This document shows positions 35,930 through 45,146 of a DNA stretch of 64,000 nt, piece by piece (positions within the stretch are counted from its first letter, which is position 1; each line of letters begins with the position of its first letter). The translations under genes and the position numbers were made by a program. The notes beneath the pieces are model-generated. The model ran no database searches. It worked only from the letters and a program-made list of their open reading frames with translations, and was not told the origin of the DNA. Origin of the DNA: Singulisphaera sp. (GTDB lineage Bacteria; Planctomycetota; Planctomycetia; Isosphaerales; Isosphaeraceae). The stretch spans positions 1 to 64,000 of the forward strand of contig DAIDJG010000540.1 in NCBI GenBank assembly GCA_027451445.1, read 5' to 3'.

Positions 35930-36799
35930 ATGCGACCGATGCCTTCCGGTGAAATGACGAGGCGCGACGTTCTGGCTGCCGGCTTGGCTGCGGCGGGAGC
36001 CCTGGCGTTGGGCGCGAAAGGAACGGCCGCCCCAACGTCGTCTGAAAGTCCGTACGGCCCGTTCAAGATGGGCCTGCAAAGCTACTCTCTCCGCGGATAC
36101 TCCAAGGACGGCAAGCGCGACGTCGATCGCGCCCTGAAGGTGACCCGGAACCTGGGACTCCACTACTGGGAGTCGTACCGGGATCATTTCCCGGTCACGG
36201 ACGACGCTGCACGCATCGCCGGCTACCGCGCGCTTGCGCAGAGCTTCGGCGTCACGGTGACCGGATTCGGCGTGAATCCGTTTGGCAAGGATCATGAAGC
36301 GAATCGGAAACTCTTCGAGTTCGGCAAGAGAATGGGGCTCAACTACCTCTCGGCCGACCCGACACCCGACAGTTTTGACAGCCTCGACAAACTGGTCGAG
36401 GAGTACGGAATTGCCGTCGGTATTCACAACCACGGACCCGGCCACCGCTACGACAAGATCGACAAGATCGCCGACGCGATCAAGAACCATCATGAAAAGA
36501 TCGGCTGCTGCATCGACACCGGGCACTTCCTCCGGTCACGCGAGGATCCCGTTCGCGCGGCCGAGGTTTTTGGCAAGCGCATCTACGGCGTCCATCTCAA
36601 AGACGTGAAGGACGCAACGACGTTCACTGTGCTCGGCGCTGGTGATCTCCGCACCGTCGATCTCCTCAAGACACTCGCCAAGGCCAATTACAGCTATTGC
36701 CTGGCACTTGAGTATGAGGAACATCCCGAAGATCCTGAGGCCGACCTCCAGGCGTGCCTGAAGACCGTGCGCGAAGCCGTCGCTAAGATTAATGCGTAG
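35930..36799 (+). CDS. Sugar phosphate isomerase/epimerase-like TIM barrel with Tat-type signal
   Basis: The 289-residue protein follows AGAGGA. Its N-terminus (MTRRDVLAAGLAAAGALALG) is a twin-arginine-type signal, so the enzyme is probably exported folded. The barrel belongs to the xylose-isomerase-like / AP endonuclease 2 family. Likely metal ligands lie in VGIHNHGPGH, CIDTGHF, GVHLKDV and LALEYEEH. Members isomerise or epimerise sugars such as inosose, hydroxypyruvate or keto-sugars; many planctomycete copies are uncharacterised. The substrate is not assignable. Confidence 0.88.
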   Translation: MRPMPSGEMTRRDVLAAGLAAAGALALGAKGTAAPTSSESPYGPFKMGLQSYSLRGYSKDGKRDVDRALKVTRNLGLHYWESYRDHFPVTDDAARIAGYRALAQSFGVTVTGFGVNPFGKDHEANRKLFEFGKRMGLNYLSADPTPDSFDSLDKLVEEYGIAVGIHNHGPGHRYDKIDKIADAIKNHHEKIGCCIDTGHFLRSREDPVRAAEVFGKRIYGVHLKDVKDATTFTVLGAGDLRTVDLLKTLAKANYSYCLALEYEEHPEDPEADLQACLKTVREAVAKINA

Positions 36800-36997
36800 T
36801 CCGCCTGCAAGGCATTGGCTCAGACAGAGCCAATGAACTGGGATTCTTGGCGAAGGCCTGTCGGTGATGATCGTTGACGGACGACAATCGAGAGTTCGGT
36901 CGCGCAATCCACGCGATCGGACTCACCTCGTTCATGGGAATGGGCCGTCACCTCTCGCACCGACCATTGCAACCACTTGACCCGAAGCTTAAAAACC

Positions 36998-37672
36998 ATG
37001 CTTCCCCGCGTACTCGAACCTGAAGCGATGGACACTCCGGCCGAAGCGTCGAACTATGACGCGATGGACCATTCTGTGGTCAACGCGCAATTTGTCGCCG
37101 ATTTTCGGGCTGCCCATGGCTCCTGTCGGAGGGGCGAGATTCTCGATATGGGGACCGGACCGGCCCGGATTCCCGTTGCCTTATGCCAGGCCGATCCCCT
37201 CGCTCGTGTGCTCGCCATCGACCTGGCCGATCACATGTTGAAAGTGGCGCACGCCAATATTCAGGCTGCGGGACTCAGCCGTCGCATCCGTCTCGTCCGA
37301 GGAGATGCAAAGCACCTGGCACAGCCTGACGGTGCGTTCGAAGGCGTGGTGTCGAACACCCTGATCCATCATATCCCCCACCCCGGTCCCGCACTGGCGG
37401 AGATGGCTCGGCTCGTCGCGCCCGGTGGAACGCTGCTCGTTCGCGACCTGGCTCGTCCCACCGATCTCGCCACGTTGACTGAGCTCGTCAAGACTTACGC
37501 TGGAGCGGAATCTCCGGCGGCACAAGCTCTTTTTCACGCCTCGCTTCACGCAGCGCTGACGATCGATGAAGTCCGGTCGCTTCTCAATGGACTTGGTCTG
37601 GCGTTTGACTCCCTTACAATGACCTCTGACCGCCACTGGACCTGGCTCTGGCGACGGCCGAAAGAACGCTGA
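36998..37672 (+). CDS. Class I SAM-dependent methyltransferase
   Basis: The 224-residue protein has a Rossmann methyltransferase core. Motif I is ILDMGTGPARIPVAL, the acidic end of strand 2 is VLAIDLADHML, motif II is VRGDAKHLAQPDGAFEGVVSN, and the later motif is MARLVAPGGTLLVRDLARP. It is closest in pattern to methyltransferase type 11/25 enzymes. The ATG at 36998 is chosen over an earlier TTG at 36977. Substrate unknown. It lies 38 bases before a hydrolase gene, with which it may be co-transcribed. Confidence 0.88.
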   Translation: MLPRVLEPEAMDTPAEASNYDAMDHSVVNAQFVADFRAAHGSCRRGEILDMGTGPARIPVALCQADPLARVLAIDLADHMLKVAHANIQAAGLSRRIRLVRGDAKHLAQPDGAFEGVVSNTLIHHIPHPGPALAEMARLVAPGGTLLVRDLARPTDLATLTELVKTYAGAESPAAQALFHASLHAALTIDEVRSLLNGLGLAFDSLTMTSDRHWTWLWRRPKER

Positions 37673-37710
37673 CTTTTCGCGATCACCATTCGGAACGGAA
37701 AGAGAACAGG

Positions 37711-38574
37711 ATGTTCACGGCGCAGACGACGCAGCACGACATTGCGATCCCGACTTTTGACGGGATTCAACTCCGGGGTTGGCACTGGTTGCGGCCCGAG
37801 CCGCAAGGCGTCGTGGTCATCGCACACGGCTTCGGCGAACACGGCGGATGTTATCGGCACGTGGCGGAGGCACTCGGACCGCCACTCGAAGTGGATGTGG
37901 TTGCGCCCGACTTTCGCGGTCACGGCCGAAGTCCCGGACGGCGAGGCGTGGTCGTCGCATACGAGGACCTTGTCGCCGACCTTCGGTGCACGGTCGAGTG
38001 GGCGGCGCGTGCTCGACCCGGACTCCCGCTCTTTGTGCTCGGGCACTCCAATGGCGGACAGGTTGCGCTTCGATTTGCACTGGAACGGCCCGGAGCGTTG
38101 GCGGGATTGGTCGTCTCGAACCCGTCGCTGCGCCTTGCAACACGCGTCCCCAGATACAAGGTCGCCATCGGCCACTGGCTGCGCCGACATGCCCCTTCAG
38201 TGACGCTGAGTGCCACCCTTCCCGCGTCGCGCCTCACGCGTGACCCCGCCATGCAGCGCGAGCATCAGGTCGACCCGCTCCGGCACAATCGAATGAGTGC
38301 ACCGCTTTTTTTCGGGATGGTGGAAGGGGGGACGATCGTCGCAGAGCGCGCCCAGGAATTGCAAGTTCCCACTCTGGTCCTGCTGGGCGCGTCAGACCCC
38401 GTGATCGATCCGGAGACAACGCGCGAGGCGTTCGATCGGATCACGATCGCCGACAAAACGCTTCACATCTATCCCAAAATGCTCCACGAACCGCTCAACG
38501 AACTCGGCCGGGAGCAGGTCTTCGCGGACATCATCGCCTGGTTGGACACTCACCTGAGAACAAGCGGGCGCTGA
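37711..38574 (+). CDS. Alpha/beta hydrolase (monoacylglycerol lipase / lysophospholipase-like)
   Basis: The 287-residue protein has VVIAHGFGEHGGCYRHVAE (oxyanion hole), VVAPDFRGHGRSPGRRG, the nucleophile motif GHSNGG (Ser of FVLGHSNGGQVALRF), the acid residue in LLGASDPVIDP and the histidine in PKMLHEPLNE. This is a complete triad and the layout of the Hydrolase_4 family, which cleaves monoacylglycerols and lysophospholipids. No signal peptide. It contrasts with the triad-less hydrolase-fold protein at 23892. Confidence 0.9.
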   Translation: MFTAQTTQHDIAIPTFDGIQLRGWHWLRPEPQGVVVIAHGFGEHGGCYRHVAEALGPPLEVDVVAPDFRGHGRSPGRRGVVVAYEDLVADLRCTVEWAARARPGLPLFVLGHSNGGQVALRFALERPGALAGLVVSNPSLRLATRVPRYKVAIGHWLRRHAPSVTLSATLPASRLTRDPAMQREHQVDPLRHNRMSAPLFFGMVEGGTIVAERAQELQVPTLVLLGASDPVIDPETTREAFDRITIADKTLHIYPKMLHEPLNELGREQVFADIIAWLDTHLRTSGR

Positions 38575-38604
38575 GTCACCCTTTGGAATCACTGCAACGA
38601 TCGC

Positions 38605-39726
38605 TCAAGCGCGCACGAATTGGTGACCGGGCAGCCGTCGCACCAAGCGGCGCACCTCGAGCACGCTGAGGGTCGCAAGGACCTGCGACGCGGTCAAACC
38701 GGTCTGACCGATCAAGGCATCGACCGCAAGCGGTTCGTTCCCAAGCCGTCCGAGCAACGACCGTTCCAGATCGCTCAGCGTCAACTCCGCCGGGTGACGC
38801 ACCGGGGTCTCCACGGCCGAGGGCGTGACTTCGCGTACGAGCGGCCCGAGCTCTTCCAGGATGTCGTCGACCGTCTCCACCAATCGGGCGCCATCGCGAA
38901 TGAGACGATGGCACCCCTGACTCGAAAGGCTATCCACCGGACCAGGAACCGCGAACACCTCGCGATTCTGCTCCATGGCGTGTCGCGCTGTGGAGAGTGA
39001 TCCGCTCCGCGGACTTGCCTCGACGACCACCACCCCAAGGCTCAATCCCGAAATGATGCGGTTGCGTTGTGGGAATAACCCCGAAAGCGGCCCCTGCCGC
39101 ATCGGCATCTCGCTGATGATGGCTCCGGCGGCTTCGATTTCTTTCGCAAGATCTTCGTGTTCGGGAGGGTAAACCTGAGCCAGTCCATTGGCCATCACGG
39201 CCAAAGTTCTGCCTCCTGCTTTCAACGCGCCACGATGCGCGGCCGCGTCAATCCCTCGGGCCAACCCCGAAACCACTGTCAATCCCACGCGAGCGAGGGC
39301 ACTCGCGAGCCGCTCGGCAATTCGCAATCCGTACGGCGAGCAGCGACGCGACCCCACCAACGCAATTGCCAACTGGTCGCGTGGCTCAAATGAGCCACGT
39401 ACGTAAAGGAGGGGTGGCGGATCAGGGATGTCCTCCAGGGACGGCGGATAACTCGATGCCCCTTGGGCTACAACCTGGACACCCGCGTCTCGGCAACACG
39501 CCAGTTCGTCCTGGGAATCGATCTCACGACGCGCTTCCGCGATTCGCGCTGCCAGCTTTGGCCCAACCCCGGGGACATCCCGCAGCGCGGCTACCGAGGC
39601 GTCGAGAACTTTGCTGACCGCACCAAACCGCTCGAGAAGCGCTCGGTACGTGTGCGGACCCACCCCGGGCACCATTGTTAGGCGCACAAGGTCGCTCAGA
39701 TCCGTCGGTTGGCCAGAATCGGTCAC
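38605..39726 (-). CDS. dprA: DNA processing protein DprA
   Basis: The 373-residue protein starts at a GTG preceded by GAGGAG six bases upstream, which fits better than the ATG at 39747. A helix-hairpin-helix region (MVPGVGPHTYRALLERFG, VPGVGPKLAARIAEA) comes first. A Rossmann-like DprA core follows, with ALVGSRRCSPYG, VSGLARGIDAAAHRGAL, FPQRNRIISGLS and VVVEASPRSGSLSTARHAMEQNREVFAVPG. A C-terminal winged helix closes the chain. DprA loads RecA on incoming single-stranded DNA in natural transformation. No com genes are nearby. Confidence 0.96.
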   Translation of the reverse strand: MTDSGQPTDLSDLVRLTMVPGVGPHTYRALLERFGAVSKVLDASVAALRDVPGVGPKLAARIAEARREIDSQDELACCRDAGVQVVAQGASSYPPSLEDIPDPPPLLYVRGSFEPRDQLAIALVGSRRCSPYGLRIAERLASALARVGLTVVSGLARGIDAAAHRGALKAGGRTLAVMANGLAQVYPPEHEDLAKEIEAAGAIISEMPMRQGPLSGLFPQRNRIISGLSLGVVVVEASPRSGSLSTARHAMEQNREVFAVPGPVDSLSSQGCHRLIRDGARLVETVDDILEELGPLVREVTPSAVETPVRHPAELTLSDLERSLLGRLGNEPLAVDALIGQTGLTASQVLATLSVLEVRRLVRRLPGHQFVRA

Positions 39727-39925
39727 CTTTGCTCCTCGTCCGAACATTAAGCTGGCAAACTGTTTCCAGCTTGATTGGTGTTCTGCGAGACCGGCAAGAA
39801 AGTTGTATGTTTTATTGATAAAGAGCGAGCAATTCGGAGCTAGAATACGTACTATGATAAAGAGGAAAACTCTATGGTCTAAGGGAGTCTGCGAAAACTG
39901 AGGAGAGTGTTTGGGGGATCTTCCG

Positions 39926-40294
39926 ATGCCCGTTGTGAAACGCACCTCGACTCTCAAGGAGTTGACTCGTCGCACCAGGAAGCGCCAGCAAACGTTTCTC
40001 CCGCCTGAGCCGGAAGTTTCGGCGGATGCGCTGCCCGACATCGCAGCGGCCCCGGTTGAGTCGCAGCGTGTACCCGAACCGCCGCCTTGCCGCATGGCGC
40101 TGGCGCGTTGGCCGGATGAATGGAGAGAGCGCTGGGGACGCCGTGCCAACGAGCTCGAGGATGAAGGCTTGAACTGGTATGAAGCGGAGTCGCGCGCTTT
40201 CCTCGAGATCTGGAATGAGCGCCGGGCTTTGGGGCACACGGAAGGGGAGCCGGCGCCCGCCAGTACGCCGAAGTTGGACGCTTCGCGTAACTAA
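39926..40294 (+). CDS. Hypothetical small protein
   Basis: The predicted 122-residue protein begins MPVVKRTSTLKELTRRTRKR after a GGGGGA site seven bases upstream. A Pro-rich middle leads to a charged helical segment (RWPDEWRERWGRRANELEDEGLNWYEAESRAFLEIWNERR), then a Pro/Ala tail. No known domain is recognised and no membrane segment is seen. Composition looks protein-like, and a promoter-like AT-rich segment (TAGAATACGTACTATGATAAAG) lies upstream at 39840-39862. A very short in-frame-independent peptide (39854-39901) precedes it and could be a leader, but this is unproven. Confidence 0.5.
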   Translation: MPVVKRTSTLKELTRRTRKRQQTFLPPEPEVSADALPDIAAAPVESQRVPEPPPCRMALARWPDEWRERWGRRANELEDEGLNWYEAESRAFLEIWNERRALGHTEGEPAPASTPKLDASRN

Positions 40295-40348
40295 TCGGGT
40301 ACGAATCTCGGGATAAGACTGAGCCACGGACCGGTTCCTTTCGCACTC

Positions 40349-41512
40349 TCAGCTTACCCCATTCACGACACTCTCCAAGACTTCGCGAACATCCTGCTCG
40401 GTGGCTTGGTCGGTCAGTTCCACCAATCCGAGCCGGCGTGGCAGGATGAACCGAATCTTCCCCATCTGGTTCTTCTTGTCGCGTGTCATCGCATCGAGGA
40501 GAGCCTGAGTGTTGAGACCCTGAGCGACGGTCGGCAATCCGAACCGTCGCACGAGGTTGAATAGCCGTGCCGTGAGGTCGGAGCCGATCCAGCCGAGCCG
40601 CTCCGCGAGGCGACAGCCGCCGATCATACCAACGGCGACGGCTTCACCGTGATGAAATTGTGCGTTATAACCGGCAACGGCCTCCACAGCGTGTCCGAAC
40701 GTATGGCCAAAGTTCAAGATCGCCCGACAGCCGGTTTCCTCGCGCTCATCCTTGCTCACGACGTCGGCTTTCAGACGGCAACTGTGGGCGATAACGTGTC
40801 GGAGCGCGCCGGGGTCACGATTCAGAATCGCCTCGGCGTTTTGCTCCAGAAACTCGAAAAACGCGGCGTCCAGGATGACGCCGTATTTGATCACCTCCGC
40901 CAGGCCGCAGCGCAGCTCTCGGTCGGATAGCGTGGCAAGCAATTCGGTTTCGATCCAGACGCCGGCGGGCTGGTGGAACGCGCCAATAATGTTTTTAGCG
41001 CGCGGGTGATTCACACCGACCTTCCCGCCGACTGAGCTATCAACCATCGCGAGGAGCGAGGTGGGAATCATGAGCAGCGGCAGTCCGCGCGCATACGTCG
41101 CGGCCACAAATCCCGCGAGATCGCCGATCACGCCGCCTCCAAGGGCGATCACACACGTGTGACGATCGGCGCGAATTCGGATCAGTTCTTCATAAAGGTC
41201 CGCGGCATGGTCCAGCGATTTCGTCGACTCACCCGGCGGTAGGATACTGAGTGTGGGAGTGATTCCAATCGAGGTCAGTGCCGAGCTGATCGGTGTGTGG
41301 TGCGGAGCCACGTTTTGGTCAGTGACGATGAGGGCGCGTCGGCATGCCCGGCCGGCCCAGGAGCGGTCGAGGGCTTCGCGCACAAACGGTCCGACAGCCG
41401 CGCTTCCTTGGCTGACGACGCGAACGTCGTAGGAGCGTGGACCGAGGTTCACAGGCACCACGATCTCGGAATTCGAGTCGGGGTTCGCGCTCGGCGGGAG
41501 CGGCGCGGTCAC
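40349..41512 (-). CDS. aroB: 3-dehydroquinate synthase
   Basis: The 387-residue protein starts at a GTG after GGAGGA. A longer frame to 41932 is not conserved. It carries the NAD-binding loop ALGGGVIGDLAGFVAATYARG, the KVGVNHPRAKNIIGAFHQP segment, LAEVIKYGVI, and the zinc-binding NFGHTFGHAVEA and HHGEAVAVGMIGG motifs. It catalyses conversion of DAHP to 3-dehydroquinate, the second step of the shikimate pathway. No other aro gene is adjacent. It is transcribed away from the M50 protease gene. Confidence 0.97.
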   Translation of the reverse strand: MTAPLPPSANPDSNSEIVVPVNLGPRSYDVRVVSQGSAAVGPFVREALDRSWAGRACRRALIVTDQNVAPHHTPISSALTSIGITPTLSILPPGESTKSLDHAADLYEELIRIRADRHTCVIALGGGVIGDLAGFVAATYARGLPLLMIPTSLLAMVDSSVGGKVGVNHPRAKNIIGAFHQPAGVWIETELLATLSDRELRCGLAEVIKYGVILDAAFFEFLEQNAEAILNRDPGALRHVIAHSCRLKADVVSKDEREETGCRAILNFGHTFGHAVEAVAGYNAQFHHGEAVAVGMIGGCRLAERLGWIGSDLTARLFNLVRRFGLPTVAQGLNTQALLDAMTRDKKNQMGKIRFILPRRLGLVELTDQATEQDVREVLESVVNGVS

Positions 41513-41630
41513 GGCGAATCCTCCGGGGAGAGTCGTTGCTGGGGCGGCGCGGCCTCCGCGCCGTTGTGATTGTCGAGGCGGTCGAGCGAGGGGTCGTCGA
41601 CCACACGTGGCCAAGGTGCGCTGCCTTGCG

Positions 41631-41659
41631 TTGCGGCTTCCCTTGACGGCTGCTACATT
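41631..41659 (+). promoter_or_regulatory. Candidate promoter for the M50-metH-like-ykgJ-PP2C cluster
   Basis: TTGCGG (41631-41636), 17 bases, then TACATT (41654-41659) preceded by TGC, i.e. an extended -10 element identical over ten bases to that at 871. A downstream TATAAT (41660-41665) overlaps it. Transcription would begin near 41666, about 60 bases before the ATG at 41727. Confidence 0.5.
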
Positions 41660-41726
41660 ATAATCGAGGGGCGGCTGTTCTCGCCTCACTTGAGAAAGAT
41701 CGTCTCTCCCCTCGCGGGTGGCCGAT

Positions 41727-42785
41727 ATGACCGATCCTTTAACGTGGTCCCCGATCAACCTCGGACGATGGTTCGGGGCCCAGATCCGGATCCACATCTT
41801 TCTCATCCTTTTCGTCGTCTTCCAGCTTCTCGGGTCGGCGCTCGACAGCAAGGCCACTCCTTTAGGCCAGTCTGCGTGCTGGCTTCTGCTCCTGTTCCTC
41901 ACCCTGCTCGTCCACGAGCTGGGCCATGCCATCGCCGCTTCGTGGCTCGACTGCGATCACGACGAAATCCGGTTTTGGCCGTTGGGCAACATGGTGACCC
42001 CTGCGGTTGCCGCTCGCTCGACCGATCATCCCCTGGTGATCCTTGCGGGCCCCGCCGTAAACCTGGTCATTGTTCTGCTTTCGGCTCTCGGATTGTACAT
42101 TTTTGCGCATGCTCAATTCGTCTGGTCTCCCTGGGATGGTGTCGGGTCGCCTCATTTGCCCGGAGTCGCGGACCGTTATCCTCTTAAATCCGCAGTTTGG
42201 TGGGTCGGCTGGTTCGGATACTTGAACTGGATTGTCTTCCTCGCCAATCTCATCCCCGCACTTCCCTTCGATAACGGGCGGCTCCTGCGCGCGCACCTGT
42301 CGAGCGCTGCGATCACGTCGACCAAGGACAGCACGCTGGGGCCGTGGACCGCTCACACGTGCGCGGCGGTCTTGATCCTCGTTGGGCTAGTGCGCTTGTT
42401 TATGAGCAAGGTCGACGGATTCTCGTTCATCGGTTTTGCCGTCCTCATCGAATTGATGGTTCGAGCGGAGACGCGATTGATGGAAGACGGTGGATTCTAC
42501 GATGACGGTGTCTTCGGCTACGACTTCTCGGAAGGTTACACGAGCTTGGAGGGAAGCGCCGCGAAGGTTCGACCGTATCGTGAGAGTGCCCTCAAGCGCT
42601 GGCGGCGGCGGCGATCGGAGCTTCGCCGAATGCGCAGGCAAGCGCGTGAAGCGGCGGAGGAAGCACGCATGGACGAAATCCTCGACAAGCTCCATCGCGA
42701 AGGGCGAAGCGCGTTGACAGACGAAGAGAACCGCTTCCTTGTGCGTGTGAGCACGAAGTATCGAAACAAACCCAAGGCGCCGTGA
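41727..42785 (+). CDS. Site-2-type (M50) membrane metalloprotease
   Basis: The 352-residue membrane protein has HELGH at residues 63-67 in a membrane helix and, in a later helix, NLIPALPFDNGR with Asp181, the third zinc ligand. These are the two defining elements of S2P/SpoIVFB proteases. About five or six membrane helices occupy residues 20-245. A long, basic cytoplasmic tail ends in ALTDEENRFLVRVSTKYRNK, a tail segment also seen in planctomycete rhomboid-like proteins. Such enzymes cut membrane-anchored regulators. The substrate is unknown. A GTG at 41718 is an alternative start. Confidence 0.9.
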   Translation: MTDPLTWSPINLGRWFGAQIRIHIFLILFVVFQLLGSALDSKATPLGQSACWLLLLFLTLLVHELGHAIAASWLDCDHDEIRFWPLGNMVTPAVAARSTDHPLVILAGPAVNLVIVLLSALGLYIFAHAQFVWSPWDGVGSPHLPGVADRYPLKSAVWWVGWFGYLNWIVFLANLIPALPFDNGRLLRAHLSSAAITSTKDSTLGPWTAHTCAAVLILVGLVRLFMSKVDGFSFIGFAVLIELMVRAETRLMEDGGFYDDGVFGYDFSEGYTSLEGSAAKVRPYRESALKRWRRRRSELRRMRRQAREAAEEARMDEILDKLHREGRSALTDEENRFLVRVSTKYRNKPKAP

Positions 42786-43618
42786 CCGATCGATTCACGC
42801 AGGCTCTGGCGCGTGGCGCCTTGGTACTCGACGCCGCGATGGGAACGCGCCTGATCGCGAGGGGGCTCGACCTTTCGCACGACGACCCCGTGTTCTGGAA
42901 CCATTCCCATCCTGAGATGATTCGCGATCTCCATAAGAGCGACGTGCTCGCAGGCGCGGACGCGCTACTCACCAACACCTTCGGCGCCAACCGCGCCTGG
43001 CTTGCGCGCTGGGGCCGGGCGGACGAGGTGGAGACGATCAATCGTCGCGCGGTCTCGCTGGCTCGCGAGTCCATCGGGGAGCGAGGCATCGTCATCGGCA
43101 GCGTCGGTCCGACCGCGGCGTCGAACGTGGGTGCTTATCGCGAGCAAGCCGAGGTTCTCGCCGATGCGGGGGTTGACGCGATCCTTTTAGAGACTCACCG
43201 CGCCGAGTCTGCAGCCAACGCGCTCCAGGAAGTGCAAAGCGTGGGTCGGGTTCCGATGTTCGTGAGTCTCGTTGATTGGCCCGATCCGGTCCGCGACACG
43301 GCCCATCGCCTGTCAGACCTCGGAGCGACCGTGCTGGGTGCGAACTGCCAGCTCGGTATGGCCGCGACGCTTGCGATGATCGAGCGACTCAAAGCCGCGA
43401 CGGACTTACCACTGCTCGCAAAACCTTCTGCGGGGCTTCCCAACACGCGTCTCGAGGCGCCCGAGTCCTTCGCTCGGGCCGTACCTCGATTGCTCGCGGC
43501 GGGCGTCCGACTCGTCGGAGGATGCTGCGGTACCAACGAAGCACATGTGGCTGCGCTCCGTAAAGCTTGTTATGATCGCAACGTTCGAACCGAGGCCGAT
43601 GAAGGGCCCACTCCGTGA
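42782..43618 (+). CDS. Homocysteine S-methyltransferase-family protein
   Basis: The 278-residue protein starts at a GTG overlapping the previous stop codon (GTGA). It has the homocysteine-binding barrel: VLDAAMGTRLIARGL, LLTNTFGANRAWL, GSVGPTAASN. The zinc ligands are the cysteine of GANCQLG and the pair in GGCCGT. Family members transfer a methyl group to homocysteine from betaine, S-methylmethionine or methylcobalamin. The N-terminal domain of MetH also has this fold, but no cobalamin domain is present. The methyl donor is unknown. Confidence 0.9.
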   Translation: MTDRFTQALARGALVLDAAMGTRLIARGLDLSHDDPVFWNHSHPEMIRDLHKSDVLAGADALLTNTFGANRAWLARWGRADEVETINRRAVSLARESIGERGIVIGSVGPTAASNVGAYREQAEVLADAGVDAILLETHRAESAANALQEVQSVGRVPMFVSLVDWPDPVRDTAHRLSDLGATVLGANCQLGMAATLAMIERLKAATDLPLLAKPSAGLPNTRLEAPESFARAVPRLLAAGVRLVGGCCGTNEAHVAALRKACYDRNVRTEADEGPTP

Positions 43619-44061
43619 AGAAGGTGAAGATTCGCCGCGAAGACCTCGCTCCGGGCGCCTGTCTGTGCGACCATTGCACGGGGAAGTGCTGCCGATATTT
43701 CTCGGTGCCGATCGAGACCCCAACGACCTGGGACGACTTCGACGCGGTGCGCTGGTACCTCGCGCACGGGCGAACGTTGGTCTACGTCGAGAAAGGTACG
43801 TGGTACCTCCTCGTGATGACGCGCTGCCAGTACCTTTCGAAGGACGACCGCTGCCAGATCTATTGGAGCAGGCCCAAGATCTGCCGCGAATACACCACCG
43901 CGGATTGCGAATACGACGACGATTGGATCTTCGAACAGGTTTTCGAGACCCCAGCGCAAATCTGGGAGTACGCCGAAGCGATCCTTCCTCCCCGACGTCG
44001 CAAGAGGTCAAAGACCCACTTGCCTGCGATTGCGCTGTCGACGCCGGGACAGGCGGAGTGA
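43615..44061 (+). CDS. YkgJ-family cysteine cluster protein
   Basis: The 148-residue protein starts at a GTG in a GTGA overlap with the previous gene. It shows CLCDHCTGKCCRYF, RCQYLSKDDRCQIYWSRPKICREY and TTADCEYD, the eight-cysteine pattern of the YkgJ (UPF0153) family, which may bind a metal or an Fe-S cluster. Function is unproven in the family. Translational coupling to the homocysteine methyltransferase and M50 genes suggests a shared operon. The C-terminus is basic and tail-like. Confidence 0.88.
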   Translation: MKKVKIRREDLAPGACLCDHCTGKCCRYFSVPIETPTTWDDFDAVRWYLAHGRTLVYVEKGTWYLLVMTRCQYLSKDDRCQIYWSRPKICREYTTADCEYDDDWIFEQVFETPAQIWEYAEAILPPRRRKRSKTHLPAIALSTPGQAE

Positions 44062-44131
44062 CGTCCGCTCGAAAACACAGAATTGGCCATCCACTCTTCG
44101 GCGCTGCGTCTTCTCGAACAAGGAGCACCCA

Positions 44132-45049
44132 GTGTCCAATCCCGACGACAACGATACCCGGGAAGAGGTTGGGCTTTTCGACACGGTCCTCCAGGAGGAA
44201 CCCGCACGACGCCCGACCGTGACTGTCGAGTTTGCCGGCGCCTCGCATATCGGAAAAGTGCGCCGGAAGAACGAAGATCATTATCTCGTCACGCGAATCA
44301 GCCGACGGCTCGACGTACTCTCAACGAACGTTCCGGAAGGCGAGCTGCCGCAAGTGTTGGAAGATTCCGCGTATGCGATGGTCGTGGCCGACGGCATGGG
44401 AGGCATGGGCGCCGGCGATTGCGCGAGCAAACTTGCGATCCGCACCGGGATTGAGTTGGTGCTCGAATCGCCTCGATGGTCGCTCCGTGTTGACGATCAC
44501 GAGGCGGAGCAGCTCATCAGCCGCATGAAAGACTATTTTCGAAGAGTCGATGCAACGGTCGTCGGACAGACGCGAGCGAATCCATCGTTATCCGGCATGG
44601 GGACGACGTTGACGGTCGCGTACAGTGCGGGCACGTCAGCCTTCATCGTCCACGCGGGAGACTCGCGTGCCTATCTCTTCCGCGCCGGCGTGCTGCGGCA
44701 ATTGACGCACGATCACACTTATGCTCAGGCGCTGTTTGCCGCGGGACGGATCGCACCCGACGAAGTCGACACGCACGCTTCACGGCACGTCTTGACCAAC
44801 TTCGTTGGGGGCCCTTCGCTGGGAATCGTGCCGGAAGTCGTGCCTCTGGAACTTGCAGACGGCGACTGGCTAATGCTCTGTTCGGACGGCTTGACCGGTA
44901 TGGTCCGCGACACCGAGATTACCGAGGTCCTCCAGCAGCAATCGAGCCCGGCCGGTGCCGCGCAGGCACTGATTGACCGCGCCCTCGACCGAGGCGGCAA
45001 GGATAATGTCACGGTGGTCCTCGGGCGTTACGCGATCAAACCCGCGTAA
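44132..45049 (+). CDS. PP2C-type protein phosphatase
   Basis: The 305-residue protein starts at a GTG preceded by AAGGAG seven bases upstream. An earlier start at 44030 lies inside ykgJ and is not conserved. It has the PPM motifs GKVRRKNEDHYLV, VVADGMGGMGAG, GMGTTLTVAY, FIVHAGDSRAYLF, LMLCSDGLTGMV and GGKDNVTVVLG. All metal-binding aspartates are present. It removes phosphate from Ser/Thr, counteracting kinases like the one at 28914. Downstream it is convergent with yebC. Confidence 0.95.
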   Translation: MSNPDDNDTREEVGLFDTVLQEEPARRPTVTVEFAGASHIGKVRRKNEDHYLVTRISRRLDVLSTNVPEGELPQVLEDSAYAMVVADGMGGMGAGDCASKLAIRTGIELVLESPRWSLRVDDHEAEQLISRMKDYFRRVDATVVGQTRANPSLSGMGTTLTVAYSAGTSAFIVHAGDSRAYLFRAGVLRQLTHDHTYAQALFAAGRIAPDEVDTHASRHVLTNFVGGPSLGIVPEVVPLELADGDWLMLCSDGLTGMVRDTEITEVLQQQSSPAGAAQALIDRALDRGGKDNVTVVLGRYAIKPA

Positions 45050-45146
45050 GCCGACCAAGCCATCGCTCAAGGACCGAGCGTCACGCGACCGACTGGACGC
45101 GCGAATTTCATGACTGCCTGATCATTCGAGCATGAACGGTCAGGCG

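Noticed and set aside
45116-45145. Hairpin GCCTGA...TCAGGC between PP2C and yebC genes
   Set aside because: Short stem with a four-base bulge and no T-run on either strand, so not called a terminator.
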